From: Ruminobacter sp964520475
Lineage (GTDB): Bacteria; Pseudomonadota; Gammaproteobacteria; Enterobacterales; Succinivibrionaceae
Length of the DNA: 64,000 bases
Direction of reading: 5' to 3'
Assembly (NCBI GenBank): GCA_964520475.1
Contig: CAZFNS010000003.1
Location: 1-64,000, forward strand
This document shows positions 1 to 8,002 of the stretch, in pieces; the stretch's first letter is position 1; each line of letters begins with the position of its first letter. A program made the position numbers and the translations under genes. The notes under the pieces are model-generated. The model did not search any database. It saw nothing but the letters and a program-made list of their open reading frames with translations, and was not told where the DNA came from.

Positions 1-108
1 GCTCCGGGCTCCGCCCCGGCTCCGGGTTCGGCTCCCGCTCCGGGCTCCGCCCCGGTTCCGGGTTCGGCTCCCGTTCCGGGCTCCGCTCCCGTCCCGCTTT
101 CCGGTTCG
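1..108 (-). repeat. 18-bp tandem repeat encoding hexapeptides
   Basis: Six head-to-tail 18-bp units run from the left edge (five clean, the sixth degenerate). Read on the minus strand in the frame of the gene below they give Ala-Glu-Pro-Gly-(Ala/Thr)-Gly hexapeptides. The array continues past the window edge, so its copy number is unknown. It forms the C-terminal tail of the BMP-like protein and is likely to vary in length by slippage. Confidence 0.85.
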
Positions 109-1274
109 GCTTCCGATCCGGTCTCCTCGAGAACCGCGCCCTCGGCCAGCCAGTCCATCGCGAACACCCCGTCCGGGGAGTCGGTCAGAATTTCGCCTTC
201 CCTGATCCTGAGCCCGTGCGCGTTGTCGTAAACGGGGCCCGCGAAAACCCGGTCGTTGGCGATCATGAATTTGTTGAACTCGAGATCCAGAATCTTCAGC
301 GCCTGCTCGGGAATCAGGGCGCTGTTGAGGTTCGTGAACCGCACCGCGCCGCTCCCCACGCCGAGAAGATAGTTGCCGCTCTTGGCCGTCCGGCTGAGGA
401 TCCGCGAGATGACCCGGCTGTAGAACCCCTGGAGGTTAACCCCGGCGTTGACCAGGCTGTCGAGCAGGTATTTGCCGGCGAAGTCCCGGTCGTAGTTCAC
501 GCAGTACTTGATTTTGCTTTCGCAGAAAGCGTCCGCCGCCGTGTCGTCCGTGTACGCCGCGGCCATCGCCTTCACGTCCGGATGCCGGGAGAACACCTCC
601 TCGAGTTTGTCGGAATTGGCCTTCTCGCTCTCTCCGTCGAGTTTCACCACGCGCACCACGGCGTCCTTGCGGCTCTCCCGCACGCCCGTGACGAAAGCGT
701 TGACGTTGCGGAAGTCGTCTCCCGCCAGGGACTGCACCGCGAAAAGATACTCGCTGCCCCCGGTCACGTGGGCGGCGATGATCCCGGCGAGGTGGTAAAT
801 CTGGTGGAGCTGCGTCTTGTAGGTTATCAGATTGGCCCTTTTCTGCAGCCCGTCGCCGTAGGCGGCGACGAAGGTGACGCGGGGGAAATTCTCCGCGGCG
901 GTGTTCAGGCACTCCTCGAAGCGCGCCGAAGGGGAAATCACGATGGAGACGCCCCGGGACGCGTAGCGGTGCACCGCCCTGAGGCACGTCTCGTCGTCGG
1001 GCACGCCGTTCGCCGCGTAACCGATCACCCCGAGGCGGGAAGCGGCGGTTCTGAAGTCGTCGAGGCGGTATTTTACCCCGGCGTTGGGCTCCGCGGGAAG
1101 CAGGTACGCGGCCTTGGGCTCGCTCACGGGCGCGGCCTCCTCGTCTTCCAGCGGCTGCCGGTCGGAAACGTCGTAAAAAAAGATGCTCAGCCCCGTCAGC
1201 AGAGCAACCACGGCGCAATTGCAAATCGTAAGCGGCAGCAGATAATTCGTGCGGCCGTCATTTTTTGTCTTCAA
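1..1274 (-). CDS. BMP-family (Med/PnrA-like) binding protein, membrane-anchored, partial
   Basis: The reading frame is open from a TTG at 1274 to the left edge (C-terminus missing). A Shine-Dalgarno AGAGGA lies 7 nt before the TTG, and the gene overlaps the end of the upstream EAL gene by 17 nt, so the two are probably translationally coupled. Residues about 12-33 form a hydrophobic segment and no clear lipobox is seen, so a single N-terminal membrane anchor is likely. The rest resembles the BMP family, whose members are nucleoside-binding lipoproteins of ABC importers. The family ending GPVYDN...G...MDWL.EGA is recognisable. After it comes a Pro/Gly/Glu hexapeptide-repeat tail. No permease or ATPase genes are adjacent, so a sensory rather than transport role is possible (inference). 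Confidence 0.75.
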   Translation of the reverse strand, partial: MKTKNDGRTNYLLPLTICNCAVVALLTGLSIFFYDVSDRQPLEDEEAAPVSEPKAAYLLPAEPNAGVKYRLDDFRTAASRLGVIGYAANGVPDDETCLRAVHRYASRGVSIVISPSARFEECLNTAAENFPRVTFVAAYGDGLQKRANLITYKTQLHQIYHLAGIIAAHVTGGSEYLFAVQSLAGDDFRNVNAFVTGVRESRKDAVVRVVKLDGESEKANSDKLEEVFSRHPDVKAMAAAYTDDTAADAFCESKIKYCVNYDRDFAGKYLLDSLVNAGVNLQGFYSRVISRILSRTAKSGNYLLGVGSGAVRFTNLNSALIPEQALKILDLEFNKFMIANDRVFAGPVYDNAHGLRIREGEILTDSPDGVFAMDWLAEGAVLEETGSEAEPESGTGAEPGTGAEPGTGAEPGAGAEPGAGAEPG

Positions 1275-3642
1275 AGACTTTGTCCTCTTTGAGCAGTTTC
1301 TCGAATTCTGCTATCGGCAGCGGCCTGGAGTAGTAATATCCCTGGCAGTACTCGCACCCGAGATCGCGCAGGACGTCGCGCTGCGCCTTGTTTTCCACGC
1401 CCTCCACCAGGCTGTGCTTACCCAGATCCTTGGTCATCTGGACAACGTCCTTGACCAGCAGGACGTCCGGGGAGTCGCGCTTTTCCGGGTCGATCTTGTC
1501 CACGAAAGACTTGTCGATCTTAATCGTGTCGAAGGGATACATGGTGATGTTCGACAGATTCGAATATCCCGTGCCGAAATCGTCCATCGACAGTTTGAAG
1601 CCGAGCTGCTTGAGTTCGGTCAGAATCTCCTTCACGGTCTCCCGATTGTCGGTGGTGGCCGATTCGGTGATTTCGATGTCGAGGTACTTCAGCACGTCCT
1701 CGTGGCCTCTGATGCGGTCTTTCAGTTCGCGCATGAGGTTCGGGTTACGGAACTGAACCTGCGAGAAGTTGACGGAAATGGGGATCATCCGCAGATCCTT
1801 TCTCTGGGACCATTCGCCCAGGAGATCCCGGACGTGAACGAAGATAAAGTTGTCCACGTGCGCGATGGAGCCGTTTTTCTCGAACACGGGCACGAACTCG
1901 CCCGGCGAGAGGAACTTGTCGCCGTGGCGCTTCCATCTTATCAGGGCCTCGGCCCCGGCCAGACGGTTGGTGGCCATGTCGTACTTGGGCTGCAGGTACA
2001 CCAGGAACTCGCCCTTGCCGATGGCCGGCACCAGCTCCTTCTCGTAATCGTTCTCCTTCTCGATCTGCTGTTTCATGGCCGCGTCGTAGAAAGCGATCTT
2101 GTCGTTGCCGTGATCCTCGGCGGCGCCCGGGAAGAACAGGGCGTTGCTGCAGCATTCCATCAGCTTGTCGATGTCCTCCGGGTGGGCGGCGGAGCTGAAC
2201 TGGCAGACGCCGGCGCTGAAGGAAGCGGTGTATTTTATGTCCTCGCCTTTCTCGTTTTTCGCGGTCCGGGCCTGCGCGAAAAGCTTGTGCAGGGTCATCA
2301 CCACCTGCTTCTTGGCGTCGATCTCTTTCCTGTCTTCCGGGGGCATCCCCGCGAAGGGCGGCGTCTTGTCGTCGGGCAGCGCCTTGAAGTCGCCCGGCAT
2401 CTGGTCGTCGGCCCGCATGATGATGAAGAAGCTGTTGCTTCCCCGGAACGGGGCGAAGCCCCTCCTCTCCATCGATTCCATGTCCTTCAGGGTCGAGGCC
2501 AGCTGCAGTTCGAACCGGCCGGCCGTCTCCGTCCCGAGGAGATTGTGGATCATGTGGTAGTTGCTGATAATCACGTCCACCATAAAATACATTTTGCGGT
2601 TGTGCTGGTAGACGTTCTGGTACTTCCACGCGTAGCTGTTCTTGACGTTGATGGTGTTGGGCAGGCCGGTGAACTCGTCGAAGAACGCCATGTTGTATAT
2701 CCGCTTCTTGCTGGTCTCGGCGGTGTATTCGTAGTAAAGCAGCAGGATGGTCAGGATCATCAGGACGCCGACCATGAGGAAGGCGAACATGGTCATGATC
2801 GAACGGATGTTGGCGTTCATTTCCGCGGCCGGAACCATGTAGACGAAGCTCCAGCCCTCGGACGGGAGCTCCGTGACCGTCATGTAGTGGGCGCGGTAGC
2901 CGCCGCCGCGGTACACCTCGACGTTGTTGCCGTTGAACGATCCGCCGGATTCGAAGCGGGGCGCGAGCATATCCTCCACGACGTACTTGGTCAGAAGTAT
3001 CCCCATGGTTTTTTTGCTGATGTGCACCACGTCGCGGTTGCCGAACAGCAGGAAGCTCACGGAATAGTCGCCTTCGTCGTCCTTGTAGAGCGACGATTTG
3101 CGGAAATAGTCCAGGAACTCCTCGCCCGTGGCCCTGATGTAGACCGTGTAATGGATGTGCCTGACGTTGGAGAACACCGGCGCGGCGAGCAGGACGTTGT
3201 AGCCGGTGCCCCCCGGGGAGGGCAGCAGGGTGACGACCACGCTGCCGTCGAACACCTTGCTCAGCTTCGCGAAGCTGTCCCCGTCGAGCTCGAAGCCGTA
3301 CACCGTGCGGCCGTTCAGATCGGCGATGCCGACGTCGAGAAAGCCGGTCACGCGGGACAGCTCGTTCACGGCCTCAATCGTCTGCGTCGAGCCGATGTAG
3401 CTGCTCCGCGCGATGTCCCACGCGGCCATCTTGAGGGTGCTGGTGAGGCGCCTGAAATTGTGGTTGACCGATTCCATCTCGCCCCGGGCCTTGAGGACGA
3501 CCTCCTGGCGCATGGCGCTGACCATAATCTCGCCGATCTTGTATTCGTAGACAAAAGAAACCGCGACCATCGTGCAGAGGAGCACGACGACGATCATCAG
3601 AGACTTTCTGTAGTTCTTTAACCCCGAAAACAAATCGAACAT
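1258..3642 (-). CDS. Membrane sensor c-di-GMP phosphodiesterase (degenerate GGDEF + EAL)
   Basis: 794 residues from the chosen ATG. Residues ~15-33 and ~281-302 are membrane segments that flank a large periplasmic sensor region of Cache-like size. A GGDEF-type domain follows (from FDEFTGLPN near 313), but the active-site loop reads RGSNSF near residue 400 instead of GGDEF, so it should not synthesise c-di-GMP. The C-terminal EAL domain (about 545-790) keeps AEALIRW, the ITES Glu, DDFGTGYS, IDKSF and EGVE, so phosphodiesterase activity is expected. An upstream in-frame start would add 43 Arg/Gly-rich residues; I rejected it because the later Met directly precedes the membrane anchor. It is the first gene of a pair with the BMP-like protein. 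Confidence 0.88.
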   Translation of the reverse strand: MFDLFSGLKNYRKSLMIVVVLLCTMVAVSFVYEYKIGEIMVSAMRQEVVLKARGEMESVNHNFRRLTSTLKMAAWDIARSSYIGSTQTIEAVNELSRVTGFLDVGIADLNGRTVYGFELDGDSFAKLSKVFDGSVVVTLLPSPGGTGYNVLLAAPVFSNVRHIHYTVYIRATGEEFLDYFRKSSLYKDDEGDYSVSFLLFGNRDVVHISKKTMGILLTKYVVEDMLAPRFESGGSFNGNNVEVYRGGGYRAHYMTVTELPSEGWSFVYMVPAAEMNANIRSIMTMFAFLMVGVLMILTILLLYYEYTAETSKKRIYNMAFFDEFTGLPNTINVKNSYAWKYQNVYQHNRKMYFMVDVIISNYHMIHNLLGTETAGRFELQLASTLKDMESMERRGFAPFRGSNSFFIIMRADDQMPGDFKALPDDKTPPFAGMPPEDRKEIDAKKQVVMTLHKLFAQARTAKNEKGEDIKYTASFSAGVCQFSSAAHPEDIDKLMECCSNALFFPGAAEDHGNDKIAFYDAAMKQQIEKENDYEKELVPAIGKGEFLVYLQPKYDMATNRLAGAEALIRWKRHGDKFLSPGEFVPVFEKNGSIAHVDNFIFVHVRDLLGEWSQRKDLRMIPISVNFSQVQFRNPNLMRELKDRIRGHEDVLKYLDIEITESATTDNRETVKEILTELKQLGFKLSMDDFGTGYSNLSNITMYPFDTIKIDKSFVDKIDPEKRDSPDVLLVKDVVQMTKDLGKHSLVEGVENKAQRDVLRDLGCEYCQGYYYSRPLPIAEFEKLLKEDKVFEDKK

Positions 3643-4047
3643 TTGAATGCTTATCGCGAAGCAAGCGGCGCTCCCCTCCCGGCCCCCGGAAAGCCGCCCG
3701 CGCGGGGCGCGGCGGGGTTTCCGGCCGGGTAAAACGCGCCCGCAAAAATTAAACGGACGATCCGCTGTCAACCTTCGATTATCATAATATCATAACGGGC
3801 ATTAATAATCCGATTTAAAATACATAATTGGAAAAAAATGAGGCGGGGCTCTTGCGAATCAGGGAAAAAAAGCCGCGTCGCCCGGCCCCCGCCCGGGGGT
3901 CCGGCGGTGCCCCGGGCCCGCGGATGTAGTATAATCCGACGTACCGCGCCGGACGTAACCCCGATGAACCCCCGGCGGACGGCGGTACCCGGCCCCGCGC
4001 GCGCGGAGACCGGGCGGCGGACACAGCAGAGAGGGAACACTATACAA
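3643..4047. other. Divergent intergenic region between EAL gene and metK
   Basis: It holds no gene I can support. The part near 3772-3840 is AT-rich and would suit promoters for the minus-strand EAL gene; a perfect TTGACA reads on the minus strand at 3766-3771, but I see no good -10 at proper distance. For metK, a TATAAT lies at 3930-3935 on the plus strand without a recognisable -35 box. The remaining stretch is very GC-rich. Confidence 0.4.
3930..3935 (+). promoter_or_regulatory. Putative -10 box of metK
   Basis: A perfect TATAAT stands about 113 nt before the metK start codon. There is no convincing -35 element at 16-18 nt upstream, so either an activator is used or the -10 alone is coincidental. 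Confidence 0.4.
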
Positions 4048-5193
4048 ATGTCATATTTATTCACATCGGAATCGGTATCCGAGGGACATCCCGACAAAAT
4101 CGCGGACCAGATATCGGACGCGGTTCTCGACGAGATCCTGAAGCAGGACGTGAAGGCGCACGTCGCCTGCGAGACCTTCGTCAAGACCGGCATGGTTCTG
4201 GTCGGCGGCGAAATAACCACGTCGGCCTGGGTCGACATCGAGGCGCTGGTGCGGCAGGTCGTGTGCGGCATCGGCTACAACCATTCGGACGTGGGGTTCG
4301 ACGCCAGTTCCTGCGCGGTTCTCAACGCCATCGGCAAGCAGTCCCCGGACATCAACCACGGCGTCTTCAGGGACGATCCCCGCGAGCAGGGCGCGGGCGA
4401 CCAGGGGCTCATGTTCGGCTTCGCCTGCAGCGAGACGGACGTGTACATGCCGGCGCCGATCACCTATGCCCACCGGCTCATGAAAAGGCAGGCCGAGGTC
4501 CGCAAAAGCGGCACGCTCAAGTGGCTCCGCCCCGACGCGAAAAGCCAGGTCACCTTCGTCTACGCCGACGACGGAACCATCGAGGGGGTCGACACCGTCG
4601 TCCTCTCGACCCAGCACGACGAAACGGTGACCAACAAGGAAATCCGCGAGGGCGTGATCGACGAAATCATCAAGAAGGTGATCCCGGCCAAATGGATCAC
4701 GCCGAAGACCAAATACTTCATCAACCCCACCGGGCGCTTCGTCATAGGCGGGCCGATGGGCGACTGCGGCCTGACCGGCCGGAAGATCATCGTCGACACC
4801 TACGGCGGCTACGCGCGGCACGGGGGCGGCGCCTTCTCCGGCAAGGATCCGTCCAAGGTGGACCGGAGCGCGGCCTACGCGGCGCGCTACGCGGCGAAGA
4901 ACGTGGTGGCGGCGGGCATCGCCGAGAAATGCGAGATCCAGATTTCCTACGCGATCGGCATGGCGGAGCCGGTGTCGCTGACCGTGAACACCTTCGGCAC
5001 GGGCACGGTCCCGGACGCGCGGATCGCCGAAATCATCCGGAAGGTGTTTGACCTGCGCCCCTACGGGCTCATCGAAATGCTGAACCTCAAGCGCCCGATA
5101 TACCTGCCGACGGCCTGCTACGGCCACTTCGGCCGCGAGGAGTTCCCCTGGGAGCAGATCGACAAGGCCGAAATCCTCAGGCACATGATCTGA
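4048..5193 (+). CDS. metK: S-adenosylmethionine synthetase
   Basis: 381 residues, the usual length (E. coli MetK 384). It condenses methionine and ATP to S-adenosylmethionine. Visible family motifs are GHPDK near the N-terminus (ATP), GAGDQG, and the stretch GDCGLTGRK followed by GGGAFSGKDPSKVDRS, which binds the triphosphate. The start chosen is the ATG giving MSYLFTSESVSEGHPDK, preceded by GAGAGGGAAC; longer in-frame starts only add low-complexity sequence. The gene stands alone between a TATAAT-bearing upstream region and a strong terminator. Its product feeds the methionine and methylation metabolism that the sulfur island at the right end supplies. Confidence 0.98.
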   Translation: MSYLFTSESVSEGHPDKIADQISDAVLDEILKQDVKAHVACETFVKTGMVLVGGEITTSAWVDIEALVRQVVCGIGYNHSDVGFDASSCAVLNAIGKQSPDINHGVFRDDPREQGAGDQGLMFGFACSETDVYMPAPITYAHRLMKRQAEVRKSGTLKWLRPDAKSQVTFVYADDGTIEGVDTVVLSTQHDETVTNKEIREGVIDEIIKKVIPAKWITPKTKYFINPTGRFVIGGPMGDCGLTGRKIIVDTYGGYARHGGGAFSGKDPSKVDRSAAYAARYAAKNVVAAGIAEKCEIQISYAIGMAEPVSLTVNTFGTGTVPDARIAEIIRKVFDLRPYGLIEMLNLKRPIYLPTACYGHFGREEFPWEQIDKAEILRHMI

Positions 5194-5215
5194 GCGGGGC
5201 CGGGACCCCGGGCCG

Positions 5216-5243
5216 GGCGCGCCGGAAGGCGCGCCTTTTTTTT
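5216..5243 (+). terminator. Rho-independent terminator of metK
   Basis: An 8-bp stem GGCGCGCC/GGCGCGCC with a GGAA loop is followed by eight T residues, 22 nt after the metK stop codon. Confidence 0.92.
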
Positions 5244-5273
5244 CGTCCCGCGGCGGCGGGCTCCCGGACGGAC

Positions 5274-5305
5274 GAAAAAGCCGGCGGGGACGCCCTCCCC
5301 GCCGG
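5274..5305 (-). terminator. Terminator of the DUF5718-like gene
   Basis: On the minus strand a 9-bp stem CCGGCGGGG/CCCCGCCGG is followed by CTTTTTCG. It lies 33 nt past the stop of the gene ending at 5339 and faces the metK terminator. Confidence 0.75.
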
Positions 5306-5338
5306 CCGCGGCCCGCGCCGGAGCGCCCGGGCCCCGTC

Positions 5339-6184
5339 CTACACCGCCTTCTGCACCAGGGCGCTGATGCCGTCGGCGTCGAGGCCGCCGTTTTCGGCGT
5401 CCCCGGCCATCGCGGCGATCCGCTCCGGCGTGTATCTGCCGTCGTACACAACCACGATGCTCAGGTCGCCGGGGCGGAGAAAGTGGGTCTCCCCGTATTC
5501 CGTGTAGCGCGTGGCGCCGATGCTGACGAGCGCCCGCGCGGGGAACCCCGCCTCCCTGAGGCACGCGGCGATGTCCTCCGCCGGCCCCTCGTCCTTCTGG
5601 TCGTTCATCCTGCCGGCGATCCAGGCCAGCAGCTTTTCGAACATGTACGAGTAGTCCCGGACGGCGCTGTCCACGCCGTAGGCGCGCGTCGCGCCGTCCC
5701 TCTTGAGGAAGCAGGCGATCCGGTAGCCGGCAATGGCGCTGTCCGCCGTGAAGCCGTCGAGCGGGATGAGCTTCGCGCTCACGCCCTTGCTGTCCGGGCC
5801 CCAGTTTTTCTTCATGCTGATCTTTTTGGCGCCGGGCCGGCGGATGGAGCAGTCGTTGTACGCGCCGAACGCGCGGGGGACGAGGGACGCCACCCGCCCT
5901 TCCGCGTAAACGATGTCGCAGAGGATGCACACCTCGGGCTCGATCTGGTGCTTCTCGCCGGCGGTCCCGGAGACGTCGATCCGGTCCGAGGAGAGCGGGT
6001 ACGTGTGCAGGAACGTTTCCCGCGCGCCCGGGGCCTTCGGCAGGTAGAACGGGAACAGGGCCTTGGGCGCCGCCGCGTCCTCCGCCGCCATGTTCACGAA
6101 ATCGGCCGCCTCCCCGGCCTGCTCCAGGTGACCCGTGAAATTCCCGGCCACGCCGAGGCCGATAACTTGCCTGAAATCCGTCAT
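5339..6184 (-). CDS. Conserved hypothetical protein, DUF5718-like
   Basis: 281 residues starting MTDFRQVIGLGVAGNFTGHL with GGGGGATTT as ribosome-binding site. The N-terminal GVAGNF..HLEQAGEA..F pattern and APKALFPFY are what I remember of the DUF5718 family of proteobacterial proteins; the match is from memory. There are no membrane segments or signal peptide, so it should be cytosolic. The middle part (KISMKKNWGPDSKG) and the C-terminal GATRYTEYGETHFLRPGD look like an enzyme fold, distantly reminiscent of fumarylacetoacetate hydrolases, but no catalytic residues can be assigned. It is convergent with metK and divergent from rsmE, so context gives no function. Confidence 0.7.
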   Translation of the reverse strand: MTDFRQVIGLGVAGNFTGHLEQAGEAADFVNMAAEDAAAPKALFPFYLPKAPGARETFLHTYPLSSDRIDVSGTAGEKHQIEPEVCILCDIVYAEGRVASLVPRAFGAYNDCSIRRPGAKKISMKKNWGPDSKGVSAKLIPLDGFTADSAIAGYRIACFLKRDGATRAYGVDSAVRDYSYMFEKLLAWIAGRMNDQKDEGPAEDIAACLREAGFPARALVSIGATRYTEYGETHFLRPGDLSIVVVYDGRYTPERIAAMAGDAENGGLDADGISALVQKAV

Positions 6185-6360
6185 AAATCCCCCGACAGGT
6201 TCCCCGGCCGCGGGAAAGCCGCGTCCCCGCCCGGGCGAAATTACTCTAACAAAAAAAGCGGGTAATCATGTACAATTAACCAGCGGATCACCCTCGGGGG
6301 ATCATAGCAGAAAAACCGGCGCCGCGCAGTGACTTTCGGCGCGGCCCGGCCGGGACACCC

Positions 6361-7092
6361 ATGAGAACGATAAGACTGTACGACGCCCGGGACTTCGCCG
6401 TGGGGCGGGAAACGGAGCTCGGCGCGGACGCCTTCGCCCACGCCGTCCGGGTCCTGCGCCTGAAAGCGGGCGATCCCGTCGTCCTTTTCAACGGCGACGG
6501 CTGCGACTACGCCGCGGTTCTGACCGCCGTCACGAAAAAAAGCGCGTCCGCGCTCGTCACGGCGAAGCGGGCCGCGGGCCGGGAGTCACCGCTCGCGATC
6601 CATCTCGGCCAGGTCATGAGCCGCGGCGACAGGATGGACTTCACGGTGCAGAAGGCGGCCGAGCTGGGCGTCGCGCTCGTCACCCCGCTGACCTCGGAAA
6701 GGTGCGGGGTGCTGCTCGGCGGCGAACGGAGCGCCCGGAAACGGGAGACGCTCCGCAAAATCGCCGCGGGCGCCTGCGAGCAGTGCGGGCGCGCGCTGAT
6801 CCCGGAGGTGCGGCCCCCGGTTTCGCTCGGCGCTTTCCTGAGGGAGGAAAGCCCGGCGGACGAAACGAAAATCGTCATGAGCCCGCGGGGCGCCGCGAGA
6901 TTCGCCGATCTCCCCCGCGCCGCGCGCTACCGGATCCTGGTGGGCCCCGAGGGCGGCCTCACCGGGGAGGAGCTGGACGAAAGCGTCCGGGCGGGCTACC
7001 TCGAGGTGCGGGCGGGCCCGCGGATCCTCCGCACCGAGACGGCGGCGCTGGTCGCGCTGAGCATACTCCAGGCGCGCTTCGGCGACATTTGA
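6361..7092 (+). CDS. rsmE: 16S rRNA m3U1498 methyltransferase
   Basis: 243 residues, the normal RsmE length. It N3-methylates U1498 of 16S rRNA using SAM. The N-terminal part is the PUA-like RNA-binding domain and the C-terminal part the SPOUT/trefoil-knot fold, with GPEGGL near residue 197 and RILRTETAA near 223 forming the SAM-binding knot. HLGQVMSRGDRMDFTVQKAAELG is the expected motif at the start of the catalytic domain (given here only as landmark). In E. coli rsmE lies a few genes from metK, and the same neighbourhood is kept here. queF follows 53 nt downstream, probably cotranscribed. Confidence 0.95.
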   Translation: MRTIRLYDARDFAVGRETELGADAFAHAVRVLRLKAGDPVVLFNGDGCDYAAVLTAVTKKSASALVTAKRAAGRESPLAIHLGQVMSRGDRMDFTVQKAAELGVALVTPLTSERCGVLLGGERSARKRETLRKIAAGACEQCGRALIPEVRPPVSLGAFLREESPADETKIVMSPRGAARFADLPRAARYRILVGPEGGLTGEELDESVRAGYLEVRAGPRILRTETAALVALSILQARFGDI

Positions 7093-7145
7093 CTCAAATT
7101 TACTCAAAAAGGAAGGCGCGCGCCGGACGCGCCGGGAAGGAACGG

Positions 7146-7976
7146 ATGGACACGGAAAGCCTCAGGGAAACTCTCCCGCTCGGCAAGGCGGTCGCGGGCG
7201 GGGACCGCTACCGCTTCGACGTGCTGCGGACCGTGCCCCGCTCGCTCAACCGGGCCGCCCTCGGCGCCGGGATTTCCTTCCGCGGCTGGGATCTGTGGCG
7301 CCACTACGAAATTTCCTACCTGAACCGCCGGGGCCGCCCGGAGGCCGCGGTCGGCCTCATCTGGGTGCCGGCCGAAACCGCATGCATCGTCGAGTCGAAA
7401 TCCCTGAAGCTTTACTTCAACGGCTTCGCCATGACCCGGTTCCTTGACATCCGGGCGGCCGAGGACACCGCGCGGTGCGACCTGGCGCGGCTCCTCGGCC
7501 CCGGCGTGGAGGTCAGCCTGTACACCCTCCGGGAGGCCGAGGAGGTTTTCCGGATCGGCGCGCTCGACGCCGTGAGCCTCGACGATCTGGACATCGCCGC
7601 GGACACGTACGCGCCGGAGCCCGCCTTTCTCACCCAGGACGAGAACTCCCCCGAGGTGACGGAGGCGCTTTGCACGGATCTGCTCAGATCCAACTGCCTC
7701 ATCACCCGCCAGCCCGACTGGGGCACGCTTTACGTCCGGTACACGGGGAAAAAGATAAACCGCGAGGGCCTGCTCAGGTACGTCGTGTCCCTGCGCTCCC
7801 ACAACGAGTTCCACGAGCACTGCGTGGAGAGGATATTCGCGGACATCTCCCGCAGGTGCCGCGTCTCGTACCTCGAGGTCAGGGCCTTTTACACCAGAAG
7901 AGGCGGCATAGACATAAACCCCGCGCGGGCCACCCGCGACCTCCCCCGCGTCCCGGTCAGGCTGATCAGGCAGTAG
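7146..7976 (+). CDS. queF: NADPH-dependent 7-cyano-7-deazaguanine (preQ0) reductase
   Basis: 276 residues, the long unimodular QueF form (E. coli 282). It reduces preQ0 to preQ1 for queuosine in tRNA. The start is the ATG after AAGGAACGG; upstream in-frame sequence is a frame-shifted reading of rsmE. The QueF motif ESKSLKLYFNGF sits near residue 82, the catalytic Cys in RSNCLITRQPDWG near 185 with the Asp of PDW, and HNEFHEHCVERIF and RGGIDINP mark the substrate site. It is probably in one transcription unit with rsmE and the TPR protein downstream. Confidence 0.96.
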   Translation: MDTESLRETLPLGKAVAGGDRYRFDVLRTVPRSLNRAALGAGISFRGWDLWRHYEISYLNRRGRPEAAVGLIWVPAETACIVESKSLKLYFNGFAMTRFLDIRAAEDTARCDLARLLGPGVEVSLYTLREAEEVFRIGALDAVSLDDLDIAADTYAPEPAFLTQDENSPEVTEALCTDLLRSNCLITRQPDWGTLYVRYTGKKINREGLLRYVVSLRSHNEFHEHCVERIFADISRRCRVSYLEVRAFYTRRGGIDINPARATRDLPRVPVRLIRQ

Positions 7977-8002
7977 CGGGGCCGCCCCGGAGCAAGATCC
8001 AG

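Noticed and set aside
216..1292. Long plus-strand reading frame opposite the BMP-like gene
   Set aside because: It is the antisense of a minus-strand frame that gives a coherent BMP-family protein; its own translation is His/Val/Arg-rich with no family features. High GC creates many such mirror frames.
1258..3642. Active diguanylate cyclase
   Set aside because: The GGDEF loop is replaced by RGSNSF, so only the phosphodiesterase is expected to be active.
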